From positions 35,176 to 99,175 of the forward strand of contig CALQQB010000007.1 in assembly GCA_943332615.1 (NCBI GenBank): a DNA stretch of 64,000 bases, given 5' to 3'. The notes beneath the pieces were generated by a model, which saw only the letters and a program-made list of their open reading frames with translations, was not told where the DNA came from and made no database searches. This DNA comes from Phenylobacterium deserti (GTDB lineage: Bacteria > Pseudomonadota > Alphaproteobacteria > Caulobacterales > Caulobacteraceae). Positions 55,430 to 64,000 of this stretch are shown in pieces (the first letter of the stretch is position 1; the number at the start of each line of letters is the position of its first letter). A program made the translations under genes and the position numbers.

Positions 55430-56424
55430 GGCGCCAGCCTCCGCAGCCGCAGGACCAGCCAGAAGAAGAACGGCGCGCCGATCAGGCTGGTCACGACGCC
55501 CAGTCGAAGCTCCGAGCTGGTGTGGATCACCCGGGTCAGTATGTCGGCGACCAGCAGCAGGGCCGCGCCCAGGAGCGCCGAGGGAGCGAGGGTGCGGCTG
55601 GGTTCGTGGCCGACCAGGGGTCGGACGAGGTGGGGCGCGACCAGGCCGATGAAGCCGATGGAGCCGGTGACCGAGGTGGCCGCGCCCACCGACAGGCCGA
55701 CGCCGATAAGGGCCAGCAGGCGGGTGCGGTCAAGGTCGATCCCCAGGCTCGCGGCCTGCGCCTCGCCCAGGGCCAGGGCGTCCATGGCGCGGCCCATGAA
55801 GCTGAGGATCAACAGGCCCACGAGGATGAACGGGGCGACCAGGGCGATGTGGTCCCAGCCGCGCTCGGCCAGCGAGCCGAGCATCCAGACGGTGATCTCA
55901 TAGGCCGCGTAGGGGCTGGGGGCGAAGTTGAGCGCCAGGGCCAGGAACGCCGCCATCAGGCCGGAGACCGCCGAGCCGGCCAGGATCAGGGTCAGCGTCC
56001 CGCCGCGGCCGAAGGCGAAGGTCATCGCGCCGGCCGCCATGGCTCCCATCAGGCCGAGCAGCGGCGCGGCCAGGGCGAAGGCCTGGCTGAGGCCGAAGTA
56101 GATGGCCACCACGGCGCCCACCGCCGCCCCGCTGGTGACCCCCAGCAGGCCGGGTTCGGCCAGGGGGTTTCGCAGCAGGCCCTGCAGCACGGCGCCGGAG
56201 AGGCCTAGCGCTGCGCCGACCAGGATCGCCAGGATCGCGCGCGGGAGGCGTAGCTCGCTCACCACCAGCCCGGCCAGGCTGAGATCGGGCGAGGCGAGGC
56301 CGTGGAGGATCTCGGCCGGCGCGACGTTGACCCGGCCGATGAACAGCGAGGCGACGGTCGCCGCCAGCAGGATCAGGCCGGCCAGCCACGGCGCGGCGCG
56401 GCGCAGGCTATGGGCGGCGGTCAT
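55426..56424 (-). CDS. btuC: Cobalamin ABC transporter permease
   Basis: 332 residues from ATG 56424. FecCD/BtuC-type with about ten membrane helices: RLPRAILAILVGAALGLSGAVLQGLL near the start, split as RLPRAILAILVGAALGLSG and AVLQGLLRNPLAEP, which form the family signature. Later ITVWMLGSLAERGWDH and GFIGLVAPHLVRPLVGHEP are the gate and coupling helices that meet BtuD. It overlaps btuF and btuD by four bases on each side. Dimerises in the inner membrane. Confidence 0.93.
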   Translation of the reverse strand: MTAAHSLRRAAPWLAGLILLAATVASLFIGRVNVAPAEILHGLASPDLSLAGLVVSELRLPRAILAILVGAALGLSGAVLQGLLRNPLAEPGLLGVTSGAAVGAVVAIYFGLSQAFALAAPLLGLMGAMAAGAMTFAFGRGGTLTLILAGSAVSGLMAAFLALALNFAPSPYAAYEITVWMLGSLAERGWDHIALVAPFILVGLLILSFMGRAMDALALGEAQAASLGIDLDRTRLLALIGVGLSVGAATSVTGSIGFIGLVAPHLVRPLVGHEPSRTLAPSALLGAALLLVADILTRVIHTSSELRLGVVTSLIGAPFFFWLVLRLRRLAP

Positions 56425-57272
56425 CGTGCGCCCGCCATCGGCGGCACGGCGGCGAGCGCGCGGCGCAGGTCTCGCGCGCCGTCGGCCGACTGTGGCAGGC
56501 CGCAGGCATGGACGATGCCGTTGAAGGCGATCCGGCGGCCGGCGTAGAGGCGGCGGACCACCCGGTGGTGGCCTTCGTCAGTGGTCAGGGACCGGACGCC
56601 CGGCATCGCGGCGCCATACAGCAGGGCGTCAGGCCGGGCCGCCAGCAGTTCCTCGACGCCGAACGAAGAGTCGGCCGGGCCAGGCACGGCGGCGATGTTG
56701 CGCGCGCCGGCGGCGGTCACGATGGCGTTGGTCAGTGTGTCCTTGCCGGGCACGGTGGTCCCGCCGCTCCAGACCACGACGCGGGTTGGCCGGCGCGGCG
56801 CCGTGGCCGCGAGGTCGGCCAGGGTCGCGTCCATCCGGTGGAGCAGGGCTTCGGCGCGCGCCGGCTCGCCCACCGCTGCACCCAGTTGGCGCAGGTTGGC
56901 GCGGATGTCGTCGAACGTCGTGGCGCTCTTGACCTCCACGAGCCGCGCGCCGACCCGCCTGGCAAGCGAGCGGGTGAGCGCGGTGGAGAAGTCACCCGCC
57001 ACGATCAGGTCGGGCTTCAGGTTGATGATGTCCTCAGGCGTGCCGTGGTTGATGGCGATCCCGGCGTCGGCGCCGGGGAACAGCGCCTCGGCCCCGTCGT
57101 GGGCGAGGTAGGTCACCGCCGCGACGCGGTCCCTGGGAACCAGCTGCAGCAGCAGCAGGTCGGTACACATGTTCATCGACAGGATGCGCACCGGTCGAGG
57201 CGCCGCCGCTGCGGCCGGCAGGGCCGACAGCGCAGCGACGGCGATCGCACAGAAGCGACGGACCCAGGTCAT
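56421..57272 (-). CDS. btuF: Periplasmic cobalamin-binding protein, BtuF-like
   Basis: 283 residues from ATG 57272. Signal peptide (MTWVRRFCAIAVAALSALPAA), then the helical-backbone binding fold: RILSMNMCTDLLLLQLV at the first strand, NLKPDLIVAGDFSTALT and EELLAARPDALLYG. Class III SBPs of this type bind B12 or iron chelates; the riboswitch assigns B12. It hands ligand to BtuC. Overlaps btuC by four bases and follows btuB by 16 bp. Confidence 0.9.
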   Translation of the reverse strand: MTWVRRFCAIAVAALSALPAAAAAPRPVRILSMNMCTDLLLLQLVPRDRVAAVTYLAHDGAEALFPGADAGIAINHGTPEDIINLKPDLIVAGDFSTALTRSLARRVGARLVEVKSATTFDDIRANLRQLGAAVGEPARAEALLHRMDATLADLAATAPRRPTRVVVWSGGTTVPGKDTLTNAIVTAAGARNIAAVPGPADSSFGVEELLAARPDALLYGAAMPGVRSLTTDEGHHRVVRRLYAGRRIAFNGIVHACGLPQSADGARDLRRALAAVPPMAGAR

Positions 57273-57288
57273 CGGCGGTGGTCACCCA

Positions 57289-59295
57289 TCAGAACTTCAC
57301 TCGCGCCCCCACCGTGGCCGTGCGTGGCTGGGTCGGGAAGGCGAAGACCTCATAGTAGTCTTCCTTGGTCAGGTTCTCGATGCGGCCGAACACCTGGACC
57401 TGCTCATTGACGTCGAAACTGGCGTCGAGATTGACCAAGGTGAACGACGGCAGCACCACCTTGCCGGCGTTGGCGCCGGTGGCGGGCTTCACGTTCGGCA
57501 GGCTGGCCGGGAACGGCATGGCGATGCCGGAGAAGTTGGAGTCCAGCTGCCGGCCGTTGTAGCGGACGCCGAGGTCGATCGTGGCGCGACCGTCCAGCGG
57601 CGTCCAGGTGACATGGGCGCTGCCGATATTCGGCGCCCGCCGGATCTCCTCCAACCCATTCTCCCTGGCGTTCAGGCGGGTGTAGGTCGCCGAGACCGCG
57701 ACCTGGTCGAAGAGCTTCACATTGCCGAACAGCTCGACGCCTTTCTGGATGGAATCGAACAGCCGGTTGCAGGTCGTGCTGGTCCCGACCGGGGGGGCCG
57801 GGCAGGCCGGCGGCAGGCCTGCGCCGCCGAAGTAGGAGAAGATCTCGTTCTTCAGCTTGGCGTGGAAATACGTCGCCCCGAACGCGGCCCGGCCACCCCA
57901 GAACGTCAGGTCGACACCGCCCTCGTAGCCGCGGGACTTTTCCGGCTTCAGGCTCGGGTTGCCACGGAAGGGGAACGGGCCGGTGGCGTTGAAGCCGAAC
58001 AGCTCGGTCTGGCTCGGGTTCTTGATGCCCGTGCCGGCCGCCGCGCGGACCCGGATCATCTCGTTGAGGCGATAGAACCCCTGGACCTTGTAGGTCGTGG
58101 CGTTCTCAAAAAAGTCGTTGTGGTCGTAGCGGACGGCGCCGCCGATCCCGGCGTTGTCGCCGATCTCGAGGTCGTACTGGCCGACCACGCCCCTGTCCTC
58201 GATCGAGCGCCGCGTGGTGTCGGCGCCGGAGCTGGCGGGCGAGGTGTTCTGGTAGGTTTCCTTCTCGTAGTCCGCCGCGCCGGTGAACCGGTGGGTCAGG
58301 GCGCCCGTCGCCAGCTGGTAGGTGGTGGCGTAGGAGACCTTGGTGCGCCCGCCCTCGTCGCCGCCGGTGCGGCGGGTGAGGCCATAGCTGTCGCGGTCGG
58401 CATCGACGCCCTGGACGGAGAGGCTGTGGGTCCAGGCGCCGCCGTCGAGCGCGAGGTCGGCTCCGGCAGAGTAGTAGAGGTTCTTGGCGTCGAAATAGGC
58501 TCGGGGGCTGTCCACCACGCCGCGGCCGAAACTGGAGTTGTTGGTCTCGGCGTGGGTGTCGGTGTAGCGCACGACGCCGCGCAGCTTCAGGGCCTCGGTG
58601 ACCTGATAGCCGAGCTTGCCGGAGAGGGATTGCAGCTCCGAGCCCACGCGGCGCTGGCCGCCCGGCAGGGTCTGGGTGCGATAGCCGCCGGTGCGCTGGA
58701 CGCCGGCGGTGACCACATAGTCCAGCGGCCCGACCACATTGGCGAACCGCGCCGCGCCGCCAAAAGTGTTCTCCGTGCCGGCCTCCACCCGGAGACGTCC
58801 GCCGGGCGCTTCCTGCGCGGTGGGGGTAATGTAGTTGATGACGCCCGCGATGGCGTCGGAGCCGTAGAGCGCACTCTGGGCGCCGCGTAGGATCTCGATG
58901 CGGGCCACGTCGTCGCCCAGCAGGGTCCCGAAGTCGAACTCGCCGAAGAACGGGTCCGCGGCCTCGATGCCGTCGATCAGGGTCAGCACATGGTTGCCCT
59001 CGGCCCCGCGCACCCGGATCTGGGTCTGGCCGCCGATCGCGCCGACGCGGCTGACCGCGAAGCCGGGCACGTCGCGCAGCACGTCGGAGACGATCCGCAC
59101 CTGCCGGGCCTCCATCTGCCGCGGCGTGATCACCGTCAGCGACCCACCGATCTTGTCGGGGTCGATGCCCTGGGTCCCGCGGGTGGCGGTGACAATCAGT
59201 TCGGAGACGGCGGCCTCATCCGCCGCAAACGCGGCGGCTGGCAGTCCGATGACAAGCGCCGCGATGCTGGCGCTCAAAAGATACTTCGCGGGCAT
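57289..59295 (-). CDS. btuB: TonB-dependent vitamin B12 receptor
   Basis: 668 residues from ATG 59295, with AGAGGGG upstream. Signal peptide ending near AAAFAADE, a TonB box-like AVSELIVTATRG at about 30-40, a plug domain (GGSLTVITPRQ ... VRGAEGNHVLTLIDGIEAADP) and a 22-strand barrel ending in a terminal aromatic (ATVGARVKF). It captures cobalamin in the outer membrane and passes it to the periplasm with TonB/ExbBD energy. First gene of btuBFCD and directly under a cobalamin riboswitch, so off when B12 is plentiful. Confidence 0.94.
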   Translation of the reverse strand: MPAKYLLSASIAALVIGLPAAAFAADEAAVSELIVTATRGTQGIDPDKIGGSLTVITPRQMEARQVRIVSDVLRDVPGFAVSRVGAIGGQTQIRVRGAEGNHVLTLIDGIEAADPFFGEFDFGTLLGDDVARIEILRGAQSALYGSDAIAGVINYITPTAQEAPGGRLRVEAGTENTFGGAARFANVVGPLDYVVTAGVQRTGGYRTQTLPGGQRRVGSELQSLSGKLGYQVTEALKLRGVVRYTDTHAETNNSSFGRGVVDSPRAYFDAKNLYYSAGADLALDGGAWTHSLSVQGVDADRDSYGLTRRTGGDEGGRTKVSYATTYQLATGALTHRFTGAADYEKETYQNTSPASSGADTTRRSIEDRGVVGQYDLEIGDNAGIGGAVRYDHNDFFENATTYKVQGFYRLNEMIRVRAAAGTGIKNPSQTELFGFNATGPFPFRGNPSLKPEKSRGYEGGVDLTFWGGRAAFGATYFHAKLKNEIFSYFGGAGLPPACPAPPVGTSTTCNRLFDSIQKGVELFGNVKLFDQVAVSATYTRLNARENGLEEIRRAPNIGSAHVTWTPLDGRATIDLGVRYNGRQLDSNFSGIAMPFPASLPNVKPATGANAGKVVLPSFTLVNLDASFDVNEQVQVFGRIENLTKEDYYEVFAFPTQPRTATVGARVKF

Positions 59296-59484
59296 GAGAG
59301 CCCCTCTTTGCTTCCGCGTCCTGAACGACGTGGCGGAGGGCCTCCCGCGAACGGGCCCATGCGCCAGCGGACGTGGACGCTGGTGCGCGCCCGCCGGTGC
59401 GTGCGAAACGGCCCTCGCCGTTTCCTGTCGTCGCTCAGACGGAAGTCCGCGCCCCAGGATCCACTGTCCCGAAAGCTCGAGCGA

Positions 59485-59685
59485 CGCGCACCGACCGGTT
59501 TCCTGGCTCGCGGGTCACGGCGTCACATCCAGACCTTCCCGGGGTTGCCCCCAGTGGCTGGCGAGGTCTTTGGGACCCCGCCGCAGGACGTGCGCTCACC
59601 GCTCACAGTTGCAGGGACAGCCGCGGATCGGAGGCGAACCCCCTACCGCGTTCCCGTTTAAGCCCCGGAGGGCATCGGCGCGCTC
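59485..59685 (-). promoter_or_regulatory. Cobalamin (adenosylcobalamin) riboswitch
   Basis: Minus-strand hallmarks in order: CTTAAACGGGAACGCGGT near 59650-59665, then GGCTGTCCCTGCAACTGTGAGC, then the B12 box GAGCCAGGAAACCGGTCGG at about 59490-59510. The aptamer bounds are approximate (P1 ends are not fixed). About 190 bases separate the box from the btuB start and should hold the expression platform, which probably hides the ribosome site. The rest of the 466-bp gap (59686-59761) should contain the promoter; no gene is seen. Confidence 0.95.
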
Positions 59686-59761
59686 AGCGGGTCGGCCTGC
59701 CGGAGCAAGCCTCGCCGCTGGAGGTCTCCTAGTCTGCGTGTTGCGCTGCGTAAAGCGGCCC

Positions 59762-60349
59762 TCAGGTGAGCATGGGCGCCATGTCGGGGTCGCCCTTCTG
59801 CATCGCGGCCTGGTAGGCGGGCCGGGCGGCGATGCGCTGCAGGTAGGCCAGGATGTTGGGGCTGCCGGAAATGTCGCGCGGGATGAAGGCGCGCATGGCG
59901 GTCAGGCCGAAGACCATCATGATGTCGGCGGCGGTCAGCGCGTCGCCGGCCAGATAGGGGACTTCGCCCAGGCGGGCCTCGACCAGGTTCCAGTCGTTCT
60001 CGGCGCGCCCACCCACCCAGGCGCCGCGCGGGTCGTCGTCGCCAACGCCCAGCATGCGCGCGATCATCACGCTCATCTGCGCCGGCATGAACCCGCCGTT
60101 CGCATAGTGGAACCAGAACAGGTAGTCGGCGTAGTTAGCCGCCTCCGGGCCGACGGTCAGACGCCCCTGGCCGTACTTCCCGATGATGTAGTCGATGATC
60201 GCCGCCGACCCCGGCAGCACCACGTCGCCGTCGGTGATGATCGGGGCGGTGCCGAGCGGGTGCAACGCCTTGTCCTCGCCCATGCGGGCGGAATGGCCGC
60301 CGCTCAGGATCAGGGCGCCCAGCCGCACCGACGCGGGAAACTGGCGCAC
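59762..60349 (-). CDS. Chimera: MobA N-terminus joined to a truncated glutathione S-transferase
   Basis: 195 residues from GTG 60349, directly after the phnD-like stop (TAA GTG). Residues 10-28 (LGALILSGGHSARMGEDKA) are the nucleotide-binding loop of MobA-type guanylyltransferases. From Leu29-Gly33 (ALHPLG) onward the sequence is a GST: APIITDGDVVL with the SAAIIDYI segment, and the helical C-domain (AGDALTAADIMMVFGL). The first 45-50 residues of the GST, with the usual catalytic Ser/Cys and glutathione strand, are missing. The joint lies at a shared K-A-L-x-P-L-G stretch. It may be a degraded or novel protein; glutathione transfer is doubtful. Confidence 0.75.
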   Translation of the reverse strand: MRQFPASVRLGALILSGGHSARMGEDKALHPLGTAPIITDGDVVLPGSAAIIDYIIGKYGQGRLTVGPEAANYADYLFWFHYANGGFMPAQMSVMIARMLGVGDDDPRGAWVGGRAENDWNLVEARLGEVPYLAGDALTAADIMMVFGLTAMRAFIPRDISGSPNILAYLQRIAARPAYQAAMQKGDPDMAPMLT

Positions 60350-61354
60350 TTACTTTGCCAAGTGTGCGGCCCGGTCCTTCTTGACCTGGGCCAGCATGGC
60401 CTCGGCCTTGGCGAGGGCGGCGGGGTCGTTCCTGTTGCGCGCCTCGATGACCAGGCTGGTGGCCTCCATCTCGCGGACCGGGATCAGGTGGCTGTTGTCG
60501 GCGCGCTTGAACGGCCGGGTCTGGATGCGGACCAGGATCGCGCGCTGGCGATCGGCTTCCGGACCCTTGCCGACCCCGTAGGAGAACAGGAATCCGGCGA
60601 CCTTCTTCTTCAGATCCGGCTCCAGGTCTCGCCGCCAGACGATCGGGTCCTCGGGGATGGTGGGCGAGCGCCAGACGATCTCGACGGTGGCCAGGGTGCG
60701 CTTGGCGATCTCGGTGTCGAGCATCTTCAGGCGGTCCATGGAGGCGGTGTTGTTGGTGGCCGCGTCCAGCACGCCGTTGGCGACCGAGAACAGGTTGGCC
60801 TCGTGGTTGGCGGCGCGGACGGTCTTGAAGCAGGTGGAGGGATCGATCTTCCGGGGCGCGAACAGATAGGTCATCGGCGCCAGGGTGCCCGAGGTGGACT
60901 TGGCGTCGCCCATGCCGAAGCTCAGCGTCCGATCGCACTTGAGGATCCGGGCCAGCGTGATGCCCGAGCCCTTCTTCACGACGATGACGCCCTGGTAGCC
61001 GTCGGTCCCGCTGGGGTTCACCGAGCGGGCGAACACCTCGGCGTTGGAACGGCGCACGGCCTCCAGGCCCGACAGGTTGGTGAACCAGCCCATGTCGGTC
61101 TGCTTGAACCGCATGGCCTCGATCAGGGCCGTGTAGTTGGAGCCGTAGTAGGCCTTCACCGGCATGCCGATGGCCTTCTGCATGTCGGCGAGGAACGGGG
61201 TCCAGTCCTTCTCGGCGCTGGTCTGGCTCTCGGCCGAGAGGATGGAGAAGGCCAACTGCTTGCGCGCCTGGGCCTGGGCGGCGGTCGCCGGCAGGACGGT
61301 GGCCGACAAGGTCGCGGCGGCGGCGCAGAGGGTCAGGACAAGTCGGCGGTTCAT
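60350..61354 (-). CDS. PhnD-type phosphate/phosphonate binding protein (orphan)
   Basis: 334 residues from ATG 61354. Signal peptide ([20 protein letters not shown], cleavage near AQAQA), then a type II SBP of the PhnD family: [49 protein letters not shown]. It should bind phosphonate, phosphite or related P compounds in the periplasm. No permease or ATPase is adjacent, so it may borrow components or act as a sensor. It is coupled by four bases to the beta-propeller-like gene upstream. Confidence 0.87.
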   Translation of the reverse strand: MNRRLVLTLCAAAATLSATVLPATAAQAQARKQLAFSILSAESQTSAEKDWTPFLADMQKAIGMPVKAYYGSNYTALIEAMRFKQTDMGWFTNLSGLEAVRRSNAEVFARSVNPSGTDGYQGVIVVKKGSGITLARILKCDRTLSFGMGDAKSTSGTLAPMTYLFAPRKIDPSTCFKTVRAANHEANLFSVANGVLDAATNNTASMDRLKMLDTEIAKRTLATVEIVWRSPTIPEDPIVWRRDLEPDLKKKVAGFLFSYGVGKGPEADRQRAILVRIQTRPFKRADNSHLIPVREMEATSLVIEARNRNDPAALAKAEAMLAQVKKDRAAHLAK

Positions 61355-62127
61355 GGTTGCTCCAGGGGCGGCAGCCGGAAGCCCAGGACTTCGCGGGTGG
61401 CCCGGTTGACGCCGAACAGGACGCCGGGGGCCGACCGGTCGAAGGCGATGGCCTGGCCGTTGACGGGAATAGGCAGGGTGGCGACCAGCGTCAGCGCGCC
61501 GCCGCCCTTGGGCACGTCCAGAACATAGAGTTCAGGCCGGTCGTGGCCGGTGACATAGAGCCGGCCGTCGGCGCCGAAGGCTCCGCCAGAGGCGCTCATC
61601 GGCGCCAGGCGCTCCAGCACCTGCGGCGGGAAGCTCCAGGTCTCGTGCGGCCGCCACTGGTCGTCGAACCGGACCAGGGTGGTGGCGCGGTGATCCCGCC
61701 CCGGCTCCCCGCCGCGGCCGTCATAGTTGGCGAACCCGGCCCACCAGGACCCTTGCCGGCGGTCCACCCAGGTCAGGGATCCGAACTGATGGCCGAGCGG
61801 GATGGTGCGCAGGTGGGTGAGATCGGCGGGATCGAACACCTCGACCTGGCTCAGCATCGGCGTGGCCGGGAAGTTGGACGCGGCGCAGACCAGCTCGCGC
61901 CCGATCACGGCGCAGGAGTTCATATGCTTGAACCTGGCCGGGTCGCCCTTGAAGTGAGCCGTCTTCGCGCCCGTCGTTCGGTCGTATTTGGCGATCTCGG
62001 CGTTGTCGATGGCATAGATCGAGCGGGCGTCCACGGCCACCCCCTGGTCGGCCTCGGGGGCGGACAGGCGGGTGGTGATTTCGGCGGGGGAGACGGCCAG
62101 CAGGGCGGCAAGGATGAGGCTAAGCAC
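61351..62127 (-). CDS. Exported beta-propeller-like protein
   Basis: 258 residues from ATG 62127, overlapping the phoD end by eight bases and phnD-like by four. A short signal ([15 protein letters not shown]) precedes repeats of about 40-45 residues with strand pattern: [51 protein letters not shown]. That looks like a six-bladed or similar propeller domain, with no catalytic motif recognised. Its position between phoD and phnD suggests a part in phosphate-ester metabolism or binding; not shown by sequence. Confidence 0.7.
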   Translation of the reverse strand: MLSLILAALLAVSPAEITTRLSAPEADQGVAVDARSIYAIDNAEIAKYDRTTGAKTAHFKGDPARFKHMNSCAVIGRELVCAASNFPATPMLSQVEVFDPADLTHLRTIPLGHQFGSLTWVDRRQGSWWAGFANYDGRGGEPGRDHRATTLVRFDDQWRPHETWSFPPQVLERLAPMSASGGAFGADGRLYVTGHDRPELYVLDVPKGGGALTLVATLPIPVNGQAIAFDRSAPGVLFGVNRATREVLGFRLPPLEQP

Positions 62128-63655
62128 GCTTCAGCCCCGGGTCGCCGGCTTCCACGACGAACCTGGCCAGATCCGTCACCGGCGAGTCCGGCACCAGGGC
62201 GTCGGCGACGGCGCGGAAGGTGACGGTGGCCTCCTTGTCGGTCAGTTCGACCCGGCCGTAGCCCCGGTGCTGCCCCTCGCCGAACTTCAGGCCCCGGTTG
62301 ACGGCGAGCAGCAGCTCCATGTCGGAGGGCTTGGCGATGCCCAGCGAGCTGATCGAGCCGCCGACGAACTCGCTGGCGATCGGCTTGCCGCCAGGCTCCA
62401 GGGCCATCTCGCCGGCGAAGAAGCAGTGGATGTCGCCGCCCAGAACCAGCGGGTTGGAGACGCGGGCGTCGCGCCAGCCCTGCATCACCCGCTGGCGGCT
62501 GGCCGCATAGCCGTCCCACCCGTCGTTGCCGACTGTGCCCAGGCGGGTGGTGAAGGCCTCCATCAGATACTGCTGGGACAGCAGGTTCCAGTGGCCGCGG
62601 GTCTTGCGGAACCGGTCCTGCAGCCAGGCCTCTTGCGGCATGCCCAGCAGCGAGCGGGCCGCGTCGAACCGTTCCGGGCAGTCGGCGGGGATGCGCTTGC
62701 CATCGGAGACCGCGTCGCAGGTGCGGCGGTTGCGGGTCTGCCGGGTGTCGAGGAACTGGAACTCGGCGAGGCTGCCCCAGGCCAGCGACCGGTAGAGCAG
62801 CATGTCCGGCCCGACCGGAACCTGGGCGCGGCGCAGCGGCATGTTCTCGTAGAACGCCTGATAGGCGGCGGCCCGGCGCTTCAGGAACGTCGCCGGGTCG
62901 GGGTTGGTGCGGTCCTGGTCGCCGCCGTAGTCGTTGGCCACCTCATGGTCGTCCCAGATCACCATCCAGGGCGCGGCGGCGTGGGCGGCCTGCAGGTTCC
63001 GGTCGGCCTTGTACCAGGCGTAGCGGTGGCGATAGGTCGCCAGGTCCGTCGGCTCCTCCACCGGGTGCAGGCGCGGGCCTTTGCCGGTGTTGGGTTCCTC
63101 ATAGATGTAGTCGCCCAGGAACAGCATCAGGTCGGGATGCTCAGCGGCGATGGCGGCATGGGCGGTGTAATGGCCGGCCGAGTACTTCTGGCAGGAGCTG
63201 TAGGCGAGCTTCAGGCGATCCACCCGGGCGCCCACAGCCGGCGCGGTGCGGGTGCGGCCCACGGGGCTTGAGTGCCCGGCCGCGGTGAAGCGATACCAGT
63301 AGTCGCGGCCCGGTTTCAGGCCCTGAGTTTCGATATGGACGGAGTGGCCGGCCTCGGCGACGGCCAGCGTCTGGCCCTTGGCGACCGTGTGCTTCAGCCC
63401 CGCGTCCTCGGCGATCTCCCAACGGACGGCGACCGGCGCCGCTGTCATGCCCGCGCCGATCTCCTGGGGCTTGGGCGCGAGCCGGGTCCACAGCACCACG
63501 CCGTCGGGCGTGGGTTCGCCCGAGGCGACGCCGAGTTGGAACGGGTCGTCGGCCATGCGGGTCTGGGCCGCGGCGGACGTCCAGGCCGCGGGCGTCAAGG
63601 CGACCCCGGCCAGGGCGGCGGCCTGGGTCAGCAGTTGGCGACGGTCGGTCAGCAT
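62120..63655 (-). CDS. phoD: PhoD-type alkaline phosphatase/phosphodiesterase
   Basis: 511 residues from ATG 63655. Tat signal with twin Arg (MLTDRRQLLTQAAALAGVAL), as usual for PhoD, which folds with Ca2+ and Fe3+ in the cytosol. N-terminal beta domain with FQLGVASGEPTPDGVVLWTRL. Catalytic PhoD core LAYSSCQKY, LMLFLGDYIYEE, PWMVIWDDHEVANDYGG, and a late LVLGGDIHCFFAGEM. These carry the metal ligands. It splits phosphate mono- and diesters outside the membrane. First of a four-gene unit; no clear Pho box was found in the 345 bp upstream. Confidence 0.93.
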   Translation of the reverse strand: MLTDRRQLLTQAAALAGVALTPAAWTSAAAQTRMADDPFQLGVASGEPTPDGVVLWTRLAPKPQEIGAGMTAAPVAVRWEIAEDAGLKHTVAKGQTLAVAEAGHSVHIETQGLKPGRDYWYRFTAAGHSSPVGRTRTAPAVGARVDRLKLAYSSCQKYSAGHYTAHAAIAAEHPDLMLFLGDYIYEEPNTGKGPRLHPVEEPTDLATYRHRYAWYKADRNLQAAHAAAPWMVIWDDHEVANDYGGDQDRTNPDPATFLKRRAAAYQAFYENMPLRRAQVPVGPDMLLYRSLAWGSLAEFQFLDTRQTRNRRTCDAVSDGKRIPADCPERFDAARSLLGMPQEAWLQDRFRKTRGHWNLLSQQYLMEAFTTRLGTVGNDGWDGYAASRQRVMQGWRDARVSNPLVLGGDIHCFFAGEMALEPGGKPIASEFVGGSISSLGIAKPSDMELLLAVNRGLKFGEGQHRGYGRVELTDKEATVTFRAVADALVPDSPVTDLARFVVEAGDPGLKRA

Positions 63656-64000
63656 CGGGCGAAGGCTCCCATCCCCGCATTGAGCGCATCGTCGCCGCCT
63701 GCGTCCAGCCGTTGATGGATCGGAGGGGCGACGCCGAGCGGGTCTGGCCGCGTGCTTAGGTCTGCATGATGTCGGGCCTGTGACGCGTGGGCGGCGGCGC
63801 AGATAAGGAACCCCGGATTTCACGGATTTCCACGGAAGGCGCCGGAGGGCCTGAGCCGCTCCGGGTCACGGGGGTCGATCCGGCGGGACTGGGCGATTCC
63901 CAACCCCCCGGCCGTCCCGGCGGAGGCCGGGAGCCAGATCTCAAAACTGGAATGTGGGTCGGATGGGCTCGGCGGGCCTGGAACCCGCCTCAGCGCCGGT
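63656..64000. other. Right-end intergenic stretch without a recognisable gene
   Basis: No coding frame with family similarity was found. It should hold the phoD promoter. A tandem-like TTTCACGGATTTCCACGGA lies near 63817-63836, and TCCCGGC-GGAG-GCCGGGA (63915-63932) is an inverted repeat of a kind often seen between genes in related bacteria. Confidence 0.5.
63915..63932. repeat. Short GC-rich intergenic inverted repeat
   Basis: Seven-base arms TCCCGGC/GCCGGGA around GGAG, within the right-end gene-free stretch. It differs from the REP-like palindromes at 17730 and 40337. Function unknown; could be a terminator for a gene beyond the window. Confidence 0.4.

Noticed and set aside
58898..61528. 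876-codon plus-strand open frame
   Set aside because: It is antisense to btuB, the B12 riboswitch, the chimera and the phnD-like gene. No family pattern is seen.
63656..64000. Pho box upstream of phoD
   Set aside because: No pair of CTGTCAT-like half sites at the required spacing was found.

Overview
The window is GC-rich (mostly GC-ending codons), densely packed DNA from an alphaproteobacterium, most likely a Caulobacterales member (Caulobacter/Phenylobacterium-like). The signs are a roughly 1600-residue NAD-glutamate dehydrogenase of the GdhZ type, a pseB/pseC pair like the flagellin-glycosylation genes flmA/flmB of Caulobacter, TonB-dependent uptake, CoA-linked fatty-acid catabolism genes, and many four-base start/stop overlaps. 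No phage, plasmid, CRISPR or rRNA was seen. The only mobile DNA is a small IS630-like transposase scar.

Layout. 1-6.1 kb: a truncated amino-acid permease, a secreted DUF885 metallopeptidase-like protein, a four-part lipoprotein (redoxin, c-heme motif, copper-monooxygenase-like part, EF-hands) and a 2-hydroxyacid dehydrogenase. 6.1-9.6 kb: TetR, a TetR-HTH/GT4 glycosyltransferase fusion with a palindrome over its start codon, Nudix, lipoprotein. 9.6-15.5 kb: DLH-like hydrolase, rfbD-GNAT, MATE pump, serine hydrolase, and a GNAT with a tandem 15-bp repeat. 15.5-21.3 kb: enoyl-CoA hydratase-like, acyl-CoA dehydrogenase, acyl-CoA ligase, then FMN reductase and RibBA. 21.3-27.7 kb: M16 protease, LysR, pseC-pseB. 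27.7-34.3 kb: small exported protein, HAD/pterin dehydratase pair, VanZ/DUF3445 pair, glycosyltransferase, two tandem GPH-type transporters. 34.4-37.0 kb: cth-cbs reverse transsulfuration pair.

37.2-40.8 kb: a heme-c lipoprotein, a His-tailed EamA transporter, an anchored protein, a HupE/UreJ protein and a decayed TonB receptor, possibly the remains of a metal-handling locus. 40.9-44.3 kb: a circularly permuted ATP-grasp/alpha-E fusion coupled to a transglutaminase. 44.3-53.7 kb: TagF-like transferase, tRNA-Arg(CCG), gdhZ, AI-2E-type permease, HerA/DUF853 ATPase. 53.7-54.6 kb: TetR beside a gutted hydrolase gene and the IS630 scar. 54.6-59.7 kb: a complete cobalamin-uptake operon (riboswitch, btuB, btuF, btuC, btuD). 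59.8-63.7 kb: phoD, a beta-propeller-like protein and an orphan PhnD-type binding protein, ending in a MobA-N-terminus/GST chimera.

The clearest joint functions are B12 import (riboswitch, receptor, binding protein, permease, ATPase), cysteine from homocysteine (Cbs and Cth), nucleotide-sugar modification (PseB and PseC), acyl-CoA catabolism, and phosphate-ester scavenging. The most unusual objects are the TetR-GT fusion, the MobA-GST chimera, the redoxin/heme/copper lipoprotein and the ATP-grasp/transglutaminase pair.
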